In this document: positions 45,433 through 54,689 of the stretch, piece by piece
Layout: each line of letters opens with the position of its first letter
Numbering within the stretch: position 1 is the stretch's first letter
From: Pseudomonas mendocina
Lineage (GTDB): Bacteria; Pseudomonadota; Gammaproteobacteria; Pseudomonadales; Pseudomonadaceae
Length of the DNA stretch: 64,000 nt
NCBI RefSeq assembly: GCF_003008615.1
Contig: NZ_CP027657.1
Span: 248,001 to 312,000 of the forward strand
Direction: 5' to 3'
The notes under the pieces: generated by a model
What the model saw: the letters and a program-made list of their open reading frames with translations, nothing else
Told to the model about the DNA's origin: nothing
Database searches by the model: none
Translations under genes and position numbers: made by a program

Positions 45433-46378
45433 TCAGGCGCTCCAGGGTTTTCGCCCACATTTCATCTACAGGCGCCTCAAGCTTCAACACACCACCATCA
45501 GGCAATGGCACATGCAGCTCATAGGCATGCAGGAACAGGCGCTTGCCACCCAGGTCGCGGATTTCACGAGTGAAATCGTCATCACCGTACTTGGAGTCAC
45601 CCGCGATGGAGTGCCCGGCATGCTTGGCATGCACACGAATCTGATGGGTACGCCCGGTCACCGGCTTGGCTTCGACCAAGGTGGCGAACTCACCGAAACG
45701 GCGCAGCACACGAAATAGCGTCAACGCCTCCTTGCCCTCGCTATCGACCTCGACCATGCGCTCGCCAGAACGCAGGTTGCTCTTCTGCAACGGCGCGTTG
45801 ATCTGCTTCTTGGCGGTTGCCCAGTGGCCACGCACCAAGGCCATGTAGCGCTTGTCGACACCATCGCCACGCAATTGCTCATGCAGATGGCGCAGCATGC
45901 TGCGTTTCTTGGCAATCATCAGCAGGCCCGAGGTATCGCGATCCAGACGATGCACCAGCTCCAGATCCTTGGCATCGGGACGCAGCTGACGGAACGCCTC
46001 GATCACCCCGTAATTCAAGCCACTACCGCCATGCACGGCAATACCGGCCGGTTTGTTCAGCACGATCAGCGCCTTGTCCTCATAGACGATGGCCGCCTCG
46101 AGGCGCTCGAGCAGCCCCTGCGCCAGCGGCTCAGGCTCATCGCGCTCGGCCAGACGCAGTGGCGGCACGCGCACGATATCGCCAGCCTGGAGTTTGTATT
46201 CGGGCTTGATCCGCCCCTTGTTCACACGCACCTCGCCCTTGCGCAAGATGCGGTAAATCAAGGTCTTGGGCACACCTTTGAGCTGTGTCCTGAGGAAGTT
46301 GTCGATGCGTTGGCCGGCGAGTTCCGGTGCAACCTCGATCAGCTGAACGCCGGAGGTTGGAGAGGCAGGAGTAGTCAT
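45425..46378 (-). CDS. rluC: 23S rRNA pseudouridine synthase RluC
   Basis: 317 residues from ATG 46378. An N-terminal S4 domain (~20-80, [30 protein letters not shown]) precedes the catalytic domain with HRLDRDTSG (catalytic Asp) and [17 protein letters not shown]. RluC modifies U955/U2504/U2580 in 23S rRNA. It is divergent from rne, the same arrangement as in E. coli and P. aeruginosa. No strong ribosome site is seen before the ATG; an extension to 46450 was rejected. Confidence 0.96.
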   Translation of the reverse strand: MTTPASPTSGVQLIEVAPELAGQRIDNFLRTQLKGVPKTLIYRILRKGEVRVNKGRIKPEYKLQAGDIVRVPPLRLAERDEPEPLAQGLLERLEAAIVYEDKALIVLNKPAGIAVHGGSGLNYGVIEAFRQLRPDAKDLELVHRLDRDTSGLLMIAKKRSMLRHLHEQLRGDGVDKRYMALVRGHWATAKKQINAPLQKSNLRSGERMVEVDSEGKEALTLFRVLRRFGEFATLVEAKPVTGRTHQIRVHAKHAGHSIAGDSKYGDDDFTREIRDLGGKRLFLHAYELHVPLPDGGVLKLEAPVDEMWAKTLERLSA

Positions 46379-46406
46379 CGCGCAATCATAACAATTTTTT
46401 ATGGAA

Positions 46407-46435
46407 TTGAAGCACTTAATCATTACTGATATAGT
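46407..46435 (+). promoter_or_regulatory. rne promoter
   Basis: TTGAAG (46407-46412), 17-base spacer, TATAGT (46430-46435), in an A+T-rich stretch between divergent rluC and rne. The inferred start near 46442 gives a leader of about 518 bases. Confidence 0.72.
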
Positions 46436-46441
46436 CGCGAA

Positions 46442-46959
46442 CGCCGCCAAAAGCGGCCTGGCCTGCGGATGATCGCCAACCTTGCCATCCCCTGCCCGCG
46501 CAAACCATTCAGGACGTGAGGCCGTCCGACGGATTCTTCAGAGTTAGAAAGGCCGCGAAGTGGTCGCGAAGAGTTCGGAAATAACGCCTTGAGTATGATG
46601 CGCGACTCGCCCTGACAAGGCGGTCGCGGTAAATGACAACCGCTGCGGAATCCGCGCGCGGCACCCGATTTTCAGCGATACGTGTAGGGTGGAGATGTAC
46701 AACTGTCGGCCTGCGTAGCCCTGGCTTGATCAAAGACGCCTCATCTCGTCCGCGACCTTCAGTTGATTCCTCTTCCTGACTGAGTGCTTTCTGTCACCAC
46801 AGCAAGCAGGAGACGTCCGTCGCGACCGCCACCTCTGATGACTGGCCGTCGCTCGACAGTGGAACGATTTACGACCGTTTCTGACGCGCCTGACACCGAC
46901 CCTGAGAGTCGTGTGTGCCTAACGTGGCTTCCGGTAGCCCCGGAATCCATTGGTACCAC
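46442..46959 (+). ncRNA. Long structured 5' leader of rne (rne-II-type autoregulatory UTR)
   Basis: About 518 bases without a gene between the rne promoter and its ATG. The region has many G+C-rich complementary runs. Pseudomonads carry a known rne-II RNA motif in this position, and RNase E autoregulates by cleaving its own leader. I cannot verify the motif consensus by alignment. A GTAGGGTGGAGATG word at 46684 resembles the dispersed repeat opening. Confidence 0.6.
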
Positions 46960-49900
46960 ATGAAAAGAATGCTAATTAACGCAACTCAGCCCGAAGAGTT
47001 GCGTGTTGCCCTGGTAGATGGCCAAAAACTCTACGATCTGGACATCGAGTCCGGCGCCCGCGAACAGAAGAAGGCCAATATCTACAAAGGCCGCATCACT
47101 CGCGTCGAACCCAGCCTCGAAGCAGCCTTCGTCGACTTCGGCTCCGAACGTCACGGCTTCCTCCCCCTCAAAGAAATCTCCCGCGAATATTTCTCCAAGT
47201 CTCCTGAAGGCGGCCGCGTCAACATCAAGGACGTGCTCAAGGAAGGCCAGGAAGTCATCGTCCAGGTCGAGAAAGAAGAACGCGGCAACAAGGGCGCAGC
47301 CCTGACCACCTTCATCAGCCTCGCAGGTCGTTACCTGGTACTGATGCCGAACAACCCGCGTGCCGGTGGCATTTCCCGCCGCATCGAAGGCGAAGAGCGC
47401 AACGAACTGCGCGAAGCACTGAACGGCCTCAATGCGCCGGCCGACATGGGTCTGATCGTGCGTACTGCCGGCCTGGGCCGCTCCAGCGAAGAAATGCAGT
47501 GGGATCTCGACTACCTGCTGCAACTGTGGAGCGCCATCAAGGAAGCCTCCACCAGCCGCCCTGCCCCGTTCCTGATCTATCAGGAATCCAACGTCATCAT
47601 CCGCGCCATCCGCGACTACCTGCGCCAGGACATCGGCGAAGTCCTGGTCGATAGCGTCGAAGCCCAGGAAGAAGCCCTGAGCTTCATTCAGCAGGTGATG
47701 CCGCAGTACGCCAGCAAGATCAAGCTATACGAGGACAGCGTACCGCTGTTCAACCGGTTCCAGATCGAAAGCCAGATCGAAACCGCCTTCCAGCGTGAAG
47801 TGAAGCTGCCGTCCGGCGGCTCCATCGTCATCGACCCGACCGAAGCCCTGGTTTCCATCGACATCAACTCGGCGCGCGCCACCAAAGGCAGCGACATCGA
47901 GGAAACCGCCCTGCAGACCAACCTGGAAGCGGCTGAAGAAATCGCCCGCCAACTGCGCCTGCGCGACATCGGCGGCCTGATCGTCATCGACTTCATCGAC
48001 ATGACTCCGGCCAAGAACCAGCGCGCCGTCGAAGAGAAGGTGCGTGAAGCCCTGGAAGCTGACCGCGCCCGCGTTCAGGTCGGCCGCATTTCGCGCTTCG
48101 GCCTGCTGGAAATGTCCCGTCAACGCCTGCGTCCGTCCCTGGGTGAAACCAGCGGCATCGTCTGCCCGCGTTGCAACGGCCAAGGCATCATCCGCGACGT
48201 CGAGTCCCTGTCGCTGGCCATCCTGCGTCTGATCGAAGAAGAAGCCCTGAAGGATCGCACCGCCGAAGTCCGCGCCCAGGTACCGATCCCGGTCGCCGCG
48301 TTCCTGCTCAACGAGAAGCGCAACTCGATCACCAAGATCGAACTGCGCACCCGTGCGCGCATCGTGATCCTGCCGAACGACCACCTGGAAACGCCGCATT
48401 TCGAAGTGCAGCGTCTGCGTGACGACAGCCCGGAAGCACTGAGCGGCCAGACCAGCTACGAAATCGCCGCCACCGCGGAAACCGAAGAAGCGACCGCCCA
48501 CCCGGCCGCCGCCACGCGCACCCTGGTTCGCCAGGAAGCCGCGATCAAGGCCGCCCCGCGCAGCAGCGCCCCGGTCGCAGCCGAGCCGCAAGCGCCGCTG
48601 GCCCCGACCAAGGCGCCGGAGCCGAGCCTGTTCAAAGGCCTGGTAAAGTCGCTGGTCAGCCTGTTCGCCGGCAAGGAAGAAGAAGCCAAGCCTGCGGTCG
48701 TCGAGAAGAAGAGCAGCGAGCGTCCGCCGCGCGAAGAGCGCCGCAACGGTCGCCAGCAAAGCCGCAATCGTGGCGGCCGTCGCGACGAAGAGCGCAAGCC
48801 GCGCGAAGAACGCGCCCCGCGTGAAGAGCGTGCTCCGCGTGAAGAACGTGCCCCGCGCGAGCCGCGTGAAGGCCAGGAAAACCGCCGCGAGCGCAAGCCG
48901 CGTGAAGAGCGTGCCCCGCGTGAAGAACGCGTACGTGAACTTCGCGAACCGCTGGACGCCACCAGCAGCGAGCAACGTGAAGAGCGCGCCGAGCGTCAGC
49001 CACGTGGCGAGCGCCAGGAGCGTCAGCGTCCGCCGCGCGAAGAGCGTCAGCCGCGTGCCGAGCAGGCAGAAGCCCTGCAGGACGAAGCGCTGCCGAACAA
49101 CGAAGAGCAACTGCAAGACGACGAGCAGGAAAGCAACGATGGCGAGCGTCCACGTCGTCGCTCCCGTGGTCAGCGTCGCCGCAGCAACCGTCGTGAGCGT
49201 CAGCGTGATGCCGACGGTAACCTGATCGAAAACGCCGAAGCTGATGAAGGCGAAAGCCAGGTCGCAGCCGCCGCTACCGTTGCTGCCGCCGCGGTCGTCG
49301 CCGAAAGCGTCGAGAGCAGCGCCAGCATCGCTAGCGAAGAAGCCCCTGCAGCCGCCGAGCCAGCCCCGGTCGAAGCCCCCGTGACTCCGGTCGTTGAGCA
49401 AGCAGCAGTTGTCCAGGAACAAGAGCCTGGCGCAAGTGAAACCAGCGAAACCGTCGTAGCCGCGGAAGTCGTCGAGGCTGCCGAGCAACCTGCTGCCATT
49501 GTCGAGACCGAAGTTGCACCGGTCGCACCAGCACCGGCACAGGTCGACGTCCCAGAGCCCGTCGCTCAGCCGGAAGTCGCTGCTCAGGTAGAGATCGAGC
49601 TGGCCGCGCCAGAACAGACTCCAGCTGTAGCCGAAGCCCCCGTCGAAGCCGCACCCGCCGCTCCGATCGCTGGTGGTCGCGCGCCCAACGACCCGCGCGA
49701 AGTGCGTCGTCGCAAGCGTGAAGCCGAGCGTCTGGCCCGCGAAGCCGCCGAAGCAGCTGTCGTTGCGCCGGTAGCCGAGGCAGCTCCTGCTGTCGTGGAA
49801 AGCGCTCCAGTGGAAGCAGAAGCCGCCGTGGTCGAGGCCACTCCGGCAGCCGAAGCCAGTGCTGAAGTCGCGCCAGCCAGCAGCGAGCAGGCTGCAAGCG

Positions 49901-49968
49901 AAGTCGTCGAGCAGCCGCAGCAGGAAGAAGCAAGCAGCGAGAAGGAAGAGGCCAAGCCTCAGGTTTGA
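46960..49968 (+). CDS. rne: Ribonuclease E
   Basis: 1002 residues from ATG 46960 ([22 protein letters not shown]). S1 domain ~35-120; 5'-sensor and DNase-I-like domains ~120-400 with metal Asp301 ([10 protein letters not shown]) and Asp344 (VIDFIDMTP); Zn-link CPRCNG (C402, C405); small domain to ~515. The C-terminal half (520-1002) is disordered: an Arg/Glu tract with tandem PREERA units (~610-670), then Arg-rich RNA-binding runs ([20 protein letters not shown]), then a long Ala/Glu/Val/Pro tail. It initiates mRNA decay and rRNA/tRNA processing as the degradosome scaffold. Confidence 0.98.
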   Translation: MKRMLINATQPEELRVALVDGQKLYDLDIESGAREQKKANIYKGRITRVEPSLEAAFVDFGSERHGFLPLKEISREYFSKSPEGGRVNIKDVLKEGQEVIVQVEKEERGNKGAALTTFISLAGRYLVLMPNNPRAGGISRRIEGEERNELREALNGLNAPADMGLIVRTAGLGRSSEEMQWDLDYLLQLWSAIKEASTSRPAPFLIYQESNVIIRAIRDYLRQDIGEVLVDSVEAQEEALSFIQQVMPQYASKIKLYEDSVPLFNRFQIESQIETAFQREVKLPSGGSIVIDPTEALVSIDINSARATKGSDIEETALQTNLEAAEEIARQLRLRDIGGLIVIDFIDMTPAKNQRAVEEKVREALEADRARVQVGRISRFGLLEMSRQRLRPSLGETSGIVCPRCNGQGIIRDVESLSLAILRLIEEEALKDRTAEVRAQVPIPVAAFLLNEKRNSITKIELRTRARIVILPNDHLETPHFEVQRLRDDSPEALSGQTSYEIAATAETEEATAHPAAATRTLVRQEAAIKAAPRSSAPVAAEPQAPLAPTKAPEPSLFKGLVKSLVSLFAGKEEEAKPAVVEKKSSERPPREERRNGRQQSRNRGGRRDEERKPREERAPREERAPREERAPREPREGQENRRERKPREERAPREERVRELREPLDATSSEQREERAERQPRGERQERQRPPREERQPRAEQAEALQDEALPNNEEQLQDDEQESNDGERPRRRSRGQRRRSNRRERQRDADGNLIENAEADEGESQVAAAATVAAAAVVAESVESSASIASEEAPAAAEPAPVEAPVTPVVEQAAVVQEQEPGASETSETVVAAEVVEAAEQPAAIVETEVAPVAPAPAQVDVPEPVAQPEVAAQVEIELAAPEQTPAVAEAPVEAAPAAPIAGGRAPNDPREVRRRKREAERLAREAAEAAVVAPVAEAAPAVVESAPVEAEAAVVEATPAAEASAEVAPASSEQAASEVVEQPQQEEASSEKEEAKPQV
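48784..48960 (+). repeat. In-frame tandem PREERA-type repeats in rne
   Basis: Repeated units of about 15-18 bases (CGCGAAGAACGCGCC and variants) encode PREERA. They may vary in copy number between strains. They are coding and not a CRISPR array. Confidence 0.75.
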
Positions 49969-49985
49969 TCCTTAAGCGGCAATGA

Positions 49986-50015
49986 AAAAGGGGGATGCCA
50001 TGGCATCCCCCTTTT
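49986..50015. terminator. Perfect palindromic terminator between rne and murB
   Basis: AAAAGGGGGATGCC mirrors GGCATCCCCCTTTT around ATGG's centre, a perfect palindrome usable on both strands for the convergent genes. Confidence 0.92.
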
Positions 50016-50055
50016 CATTTCTGTAGCAGCGAACGCCTACAGAGAGCGCAAACCA

Positions 50056-51075
50056 TCAAAGGACGTTGGGCTCGATTTCCAGCACGACACCGAAACGCGT
50101 CAATACATCAGCCTGAATGCGCTGCGCCAACTGCAGCAACTGCTCGCCACTGGCGCCACCATAATTGACCAGCACCAATGCCTGCAGACGATGCACGCCG
50201 GCATCGCCCTCGCGAAAGCCCTTCCACCCTGCCCTCTCGATCAACCAGCCAGCTGCCAGCTTGACCAAACCCTCACCAGCCGGATAGCTGACCAGATCGG
50301 CATGCTCCGCGCGAATCTGCTCGGCCAGCTCGAAGGACACCACAGGGTTCTTGAAGAAACTGCCAGCGTTACCCAGTTCGGCCGGATTCGGCAGCTTCTC
50401 GCTACGGATCGCGCAGATCGCCCGACTGACGTCACTCGCTGTTGGCGCTTCGATTCCCATCTCCACCAGGCGCTGGCGCACCGGGCCATAATCCAGGCGC
50501 AACGAGGCCAAGCGGCTCAACTGGAAGCGCACGCGCAGAATCAACCAGCGTCCAGACTCGCGCTTGAACAGACTGTCACGGTAGGCGAAGGCACATTCGT
50601 CCAGCGTGAAGTCCCGAAGCTCGCCAGTCTGTCGATCCAACGCGCTGAGACCAGCGAACAGATCCTTGATCTCCACGCCATAGGCGCCGATGTTCTGCAT
50701 AGGAGCCGCGCCAACGGTGCCAGGAATCAGGCTGAGGTTTTCCAAACCGCTCAGCCCTTGCGCCAGGCTCCACTGTACGAAGGGATGCCACGGCTCGCCG
50801 GCCTCGGCCTCCAGCAACACCCGCTCGCCGTCATCGCTGAGGAGACGGATGCCACGGCTGGCCATGCGCAGCACCAGCGCCTCGACATCACGAGTGAGCA
50901 GCAGGTTGCTGCCACCACCAATCACCAGCAGCGGCAAATTCCGCTGCGCCGCCAGGCTCAATGCCTCGCGTACATCCTCATCGTCATGCGCCTCGGCGAA
51001 CAGCCGAGCCCGCACATCGACCCCGAAACTGTTGAAGGCCTTGAGCGAAACGTCACTCTGCAGATTCAGGCTCAC
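50056..51075 (-). CDS. murB: UDP-N-acetylenolpyruvoylglucosamine reductase
   Basis: 339 residues from GTG 51075, overlapping the phosphatase stop (GTGA). FAD-binding VIGGGSNLLLT, LSLIPGTVGAAPMQNIGAYGVE, YRDSLFK (Tyr-Arg), NAGSFFKNPVV (catalytic Ser) and a C-terminal Glu in VVLEIEPN mark type I MurB. It reduces enolpyruvyl-UDP-GlcNAc to UDP-MurNAc. Last gene of the kdsB-phosphatase-murB group. Confidence 0.97.
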   Translation of the reverse strand: MSLNLQSDVSLKAFNSFGVDVRARLFAEAHDDEDVREALSLAAQRNLPLLVIGGGSNLLLTRDVEALVLRMASRGIRLLSDDGERVLLEAEAGEPWHPFVQWSLAQGLSGLENLSLIPGTVGAAPMQNIGAYGVEIKDLFAGLSALDRQTGELRDFTLDECAFAYRDSLFKRESGRWLILRVRFQLSRLASLRLDYGPVRQRLVEMGIEAPTASDVSRAICAIRSEKLPNPAELGNAGSFFKNPVVSFELAEQIRAEHADLVSYPAGEGLVKLAAGWLIERAGWKGFREGDAGVHRLQALVLVNYGGASGEQLLQLAQRIQADVLTRFGVVLEIEPNVL

Positions 51076-51536
51076 AGACGCCCCTTGATTTCGACCAGCA
51101 ACGCATCACTGGCCTGCTCGATCAGATCCAGTACCTGCTCGAAACCATCTTCCCCGCCGTAATAAGGGTCAGGCACTTCATCCAGGGCCAATTCGTAACG
51201 GCGCAGATACAGGTCGAGATCGGCACGGGCATTGGCTGGACGCAATGCCTGCAGGTTGCGCAAGTTGCTCTGATCCATGGCCAGGATCAGGTCGAAACGC
51301 TGAAAGTCGGCAGTCTCGACCTGGCGTGCACGCTGCGCGGACAGGTCATAACCACGGCGGAGGGCGGCCTGGCGTGTACGACTGTCCGGCGCCTTGCCAA
51401 CGTGCCAATCGCCGGTACCGGCGGAATCCACCTGCACGCGCTCCTCCAGTCCCGCAGCACGTAGCTTGTGGCGAAAGACGCCTTCGGCAGTAGGCGAGCG
51501 GCAGATGTTGCCCAGACAGACGAAGAGAACCTTCAT
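51072..51536 (-). CDS. Low-molecular-weight protein tyrosine phosphatase
   Basis: 154 residues from ATG 51536, overlapping the kdsB stop (TGATG). The P-loop VCLGNICRSPTAEG (C-x5-R-S) is at 7-20 and the catalytic Asp in DEVPDPYYGG. The orthologous locus in P. aeruginosa is the ptpA gene. No capsule/EPS genes are adjacent, so a Wzb-type role is not implied. A longer frame to 51686 runs into kdsB and was rejected. Confidence 0.95.
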   Translation of the reverse strand: MKVLFVCLGNICRSPTAEGVFRHKLRAAGLEERVQVDSAGTGDWHVGKAPDSRTRQAALRRGYDLSAQRARQVETADFQRFDLILAMDQSNLRNLQALRPANARADLDLYLRRYELALDEVPDPYYGGEDGFEQVLDLIEQASDALLVEIKGRL

Positions 51537-52300
51537 CAGGCCCCCAACAGGTGACGCACCCGCTCCAGGTCTTCGGCCGTATCGACCCCAGCGGCCGGCG
51601 CTTCGAGAGCATCGGCTACGTGGATACGCACGCCGTGGTACAGCGCACGAAGCTGCTCCAGGCACTCGGTGTCTTCCAGCCAGCACGGGCCCCAGGACAC
51701 GAAGTCATGCAGGAAACCGGCGCGGTAGGCATAGATGCCGATATGGCGACGATAAGGCACGCCTTCAGGCAGGACATCACGCGTCCTGGCAAAGGCGTCG
51801 CGCGCCCAGGCCAGCGGTGCGCGGCTGAAGGTCAGGGCCAGGCCGTTCTTGTCGGCGACTACCTTGACCACATTGGGGTTGAACAGCGCAGTGACATCCT
51901 CGATGGGCTCGGCCAGGGTGGCGATAGCGGCCTGCGGATTGGCGGCCAGGTTGGCCGCCACCTGATCGATGATCACGGGAGGGATCAGCGGCTCATCGCC
52001 CTGCACGTTGACCACGATGGCATCGGCAGGCAAACCGAGCTGGGTGGCGACTTCAGCCAAGCGATCAGTACCTGAATTGTGATCCACGCGAGTCAGCAGT
52101 ACCTCGGCACCGAATGCCTGGCAGGCCTCGACGATGCGCGCATCATCGGTGGCCACGACCACTCGGCTGGCCGAACTCTTTCTGGCCTGCTCCCAGACGT
52201 GTTGCACCATGGGCTTTCCGGCAATGTCCTGCAGCGGCTTGCCGGGCAAACGGGTGGAGGCGTAACGGGCGGGGATGACGACGGTAAAGGCTGCGCTCAT
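51536..52300 (-). CDS. kdsB: CMP-KDO synthetase (3-deoxy-manno-octulosonate cytidylyltransferase)
   Basis: 254 residues. [16 protein letters not shown] at the N-terminus (CTP-binding), NVQGDEPLI and [12 protein letters not shown] are KdsB signatures. It activates KDO for inner-core lipopolysaccharide synthesis. It starts directly after the ycaR stop with no gap. Confidence 0.97.
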   Translation of the reverse strand: MSAAFTVVIPARYASTRLPGKPLQDIAGKPMVQHVWEQARKSSASRVVVATDDARIVEACQAFGAEVLLTRVDHNSGTDRLAEVATQLGLPADAIVVNVQGDEPLIPPVIIDQVAANLAANPQAAIATLAEPIEDVTALFNPNVVKVVADKNGLALTFSRAPLAWARDAFARTRDVLPEGVPYRRHIGIYAYRAGFLHDFVSWGPCWLEDTECLEQLRALYHGVRIHVADALEAPAAGVDTAEDLERVRHLLGA

Positions 52301-52486
52301 TTACTTGTCCAGACGCTCATCGGTATTCAGGGTGCGTGCTTCGCTTTCCAGCATCACCGGGATGCCATCGCGGATCGGGTAGGCCACGCCAGCGCCCTTA
52401 CTGATCAGTTCGGTCTTGTCTTCGGAGAGTTGCAGAGGGCCCTTGCAGATCGGGCAGGCGAGGATATCGAGCAGTTTAAGGTCCAT
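52301..52486 (-). CDS. ycaR: Trm112-family protein (YcaR/UPF0434)
   Basis: 61 residues from ATG 52486: [20 protein letters not shown] with the CPxCK motif, ending in [16 protein letters not shown]. Bacterial Trm112-like proteins are small methyltransferase partners in other lineages; the role here is unsettled. The lpxK-ycaR-kdsB order is conserved in gamma-proteobacteria. Nineteen bases separate it from lpxK. Confidence 0.93.
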   Translation of the reverse strand: MDLKLLDILACPICKGPLQLSEDKTELISKGAGVAYPIRDGIPVMLESEARTLNTDERLDK

Positions 52487-52505
52487 GGCGGAGTCCTTGA
52501 TGGGG

Positions 52506-53510
52506 TTACGTACGCCCCGGTATGAGGCGGGCCAGCTGTCCATCCAGCCAATCGACGAAGGCCGTCGTGGGCACGGCATCGACGGCCAGGTACCACCAGT
52601 CGGCAGCGGCGAAGGCCCGGCATTTCACCGCATCCTTCTCGGTCATCAGCAGCGGCAGCGACGGCTCGAAGCTGAGCCTGGCGGCGTCGTACTGGGCATG
52701 GTCGGCGAAGGGATGCGGAACCGGCCGCCAGTTTAGCGCTTCGAGGGTATTGAAGAAACGTTGCGGGTTGCCGATGCCGGCGACGGCATGCACGGCCTGA
52801 CCCGGAGGGAAATGATCGAGTGCCACACGCTCACCACTGGCCAGATTCACCAACGCCGTCGGTTGCAGACGAAAAGCGAAACCCTCCTCGCGGTCAGACT
52901 CGGCGCCGTTGAGCAAGACCGCATCGACTTCGCTCAGACGCTCAGCAGGTTCACGCAGTGGCCCGGCCGGCAGGCAGTGACGATTGCCCAGACCACGGGC
53001 GGCGTCGATCAATACCAGCTCCAGGTCACGTGCCAGGCGGTAGTGCTGCAGGCCGTCGTCGCAGAGGATCAGATCCAGCGGTTCTTCGGCCAGCAGCGCG
53101 CGCACGGCACGGCTGCGATCCGGGTCGATCATCAGCGGCACGTCCGTACGCTGCACGATCAACAGAGGTTCGTCACCCGCCTGCGCTGCAACGTGCTCGC
53201 TGCGTACCCGCCAGGGCAGGCTCGGCGGCTTGGCGCCATAACCACGACTGACCACGCCGACACGTAGCCCACGTGAGCGGCAGTGCTCGATCAGAAAGAG
53301 GATCAGCGGCGTCTTGCCAGTGCCACCAACGGTGATATTGCCCACCACCAGCACCGGTACCGGCGCACGGTAGATATCCCCCTCGCCAGCCAGAAACCGG
53401 GCGCGCTTGCCCTGAACCACACGGCGGTACAGCCATTCCAGCGGACGCAGCAGCGCGAGGGCCGGATGGCCTCGGTACCAGGCATCGAGCAGGCGATCGG
53501 CGGCGCTCAC
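52506..53510 (-). CDS. lpxK: Tetraacyldisaccharide 4'-kinase
   Basis: 334 residues. The P-loop [23 protein letters not shown] and [10 protein letters not shown] (metal/base region) are LpxK hallmarks. It phosphorylates the 4' position of the lipid A disaccharide at the inner membrane. Abuts exbD with no gap. In many genera lpxK follows msbA; here an ExbB/ExbD pair precedes it. Confidence 0.96.
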   Translation of the reverse strand: MSAADRLLDAWYRGHPALALLRPLEWLYRRVVQGKRARFLAGEGDIYRAPVPVLVVGNITVGGTGKTPLILFLIEHCRSRGLRVGVVSRGYGAKPPSLPWRVRSEHVAAQAGDEPLLIVQRTDVPLMIDPDRSRAVRALLAEEPLDLILCDDGLQHYRLARDLELVLIDAARGLGNRHCLPAGPLREPAERLSEVDAVLLNGAESDREEGFAFRLQPTALVNLASGERVALDHFPPGQAVHAVAGIGNPQRFFNTLEALNWRPVPHPFADHAQYDAARLSFEPSLPLLMTEKDAVKCRAFAAADWWYLAVDAVPTTAFVDWLDGQLARLIPGRT

Positions 53511-53939
53511 TCAGGGGGCTTCCTGTGCTTCCACCGTGGTGATGCGCAGGTGCGAAAAACCCAGCTTGCCAGCCGCATCCATGGCAGTGATCACCGCCTG
53601 ATGCGGCGTCTTGCCATCGGCGCTGATGGTCAGCGGCAGGCTGTTGTCGCCGTCGGACTCTTTCTGCAACGCGGCCATGAGGTTGCTCAGGTTGCTCTCC
53701 AGCAGCGCCTGGCCATTCACCGAAAAGGCACCGTCGGCGCTGACCAGAATCTCCAGCTGCTTGAGAGCGGTCTGCTCTGGCGGCGTGCCGCTGGCCGCTT
53801 CGGGCAGATCCACCTTGAGCTGGGTCTCGCGGGTGAAGGTGGTGCTGACCACGAAGAACAGCAGCAGGATGAACACCACATCGATCAGTGAGGCCAGGTT
53901 GATCTCGACGTTCTCACGCCGACTACGCCGGAACTTCAC
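53511..53939 (-). CDS. exbD: ExbD/TolR-family biopolymer transport protein
   Basis: 142 residues. A single N-terminal TM (NLASLIDVVFILLLFFVVSTTF) with the conserved Asp in LIDVVFILL, then a periplasmic domain. It works with ExbB/TolQ-type proton channels to energise outer-membrane processes. It overlaps the upstream exbB end (ATGA) and directly abuts lpxK. Confidence 0.93.
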   Translation of the reverse strand: MKFRRSRRENVEINLASLIDVVFILLLFFVVSTTFTRETQLKVDLPEAASGTPPEQTALKQLEILVSADGAFSVNGQALLESNLSNLMAALQKESDGDNSLPLTISADGKTPHQAVITAMDAAGKLGFSHLRITTVEAQEAP

Positions 53940-54619
53940 GCTTTGCGTCCTTCCTTGCGACCCGGTTTCTCGGCGGTGGCAGCAGGGGCCGGGGCATCGC
54001 TCATATCGACCTCACGGTCGCCCTGCAGCATTTCCACCAGTTTGATCGCTTCCTGCTCCATACCCACCACCAGTTCGTCGACACGACGGGTGAGGAAACG
54101 ATGGAAGAACAGTGCCGGAATCGCCACGATCAGACCGGTTGCTGTGGTGATCAGCGCCTTGGCAATGCCGCCGGCGAGCATCTGGGTATTGGCACCACCG
54201 GTCGTGCCCATGAAGGCGCCGAAAATATCGATCATCGCCAGCACGGTGCCGAGCAAGCCGAGCAGCGGCGCAATACCGGCAATGGTGCCGAGGGCATTGA
54301 GGTAGCGCTCAAGATCATGAATGACACGAGCGGCGGCCTCTTCGATGCACTCCTTCATGACCTCGCGGCCATGCTTGGAGTTGGCCAGACCGGCAGCGAG
54401 GATCTGACCGAGCGGCGAATGCCCACGCAGTTCCTTGAGCTTCTGGTTGTTCAGCTTCTTGTCCTTGATCCACTGCCACACCTGGGCCAGCAGGTTGGCC
54501 GGGGCGACACGGGAAGGACGCAGGGTCCACAGGCGCTCGGCAATGATGCCGGCAGCAGCGATGGAGCAGAGAATGATCGGCAGCATCACCCAGCCGCCGG
54601 ACTTGACCAGTTCCCACAC
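53936..54619 (-). CDS. exbB: ExbB/TolQ/MotA-family proton channel protein
   Basis: 227 residues from GTG 54619 (GAGGGGG ten bases upstream), giving MWELVKSGGWVMLPIILCSI. Three TM segments; the central block IAPLLGLLGTVLAMIDIFGAF and KALITTATGLIVAIPAL is the MotA_TolQ_ExbB signature. A partner of the adjacent ExbD; no tonB is nearby, so which outer-membrane process it drives is open. A longer frame to 54742 has no membrane start and was rejected. Confidence 0.92.
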   Translation of the reverse strand: MWELVKSGGWVMLPIILCSIAAAGIIAERLWTLRPSRVAPANLLAQVWQWIKDKKLNNQKLKELRGHSPLGQILAAGLANSKHGREVMKECIEEAAARVIHDLERYLNALGTIAGIAPLLGLLGTVLAMIDIFGAFMGTTGGANTQMLAGGIAKALITTATGLIVAIPALFFHRFLTRRVDELVVGMEQEAIKLVEMLQGDREVDMSDAPAPAATAEKPGRKEGRKA

Positions 54620-54689
54620 GGTATAGATTCCCCCTCGAAAAAGTGGCGCCACTCTAGCACAGCCCCTTCCTGACGCACCGCTGCGGTTC

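Noticed and set aside
48784..48960. Regularly repeated 15-18 base units resembling a CRISPR array
   Set aside because: Units are in frame, contiguous without unique spacers, and encode PREERA repeats of RNase E.
47725..49488. 587-codon open frame opposite rne
   Set aside because: Antisense shadow of rne caused by GC-rich codon bias; low-complexity translation, no family motif.
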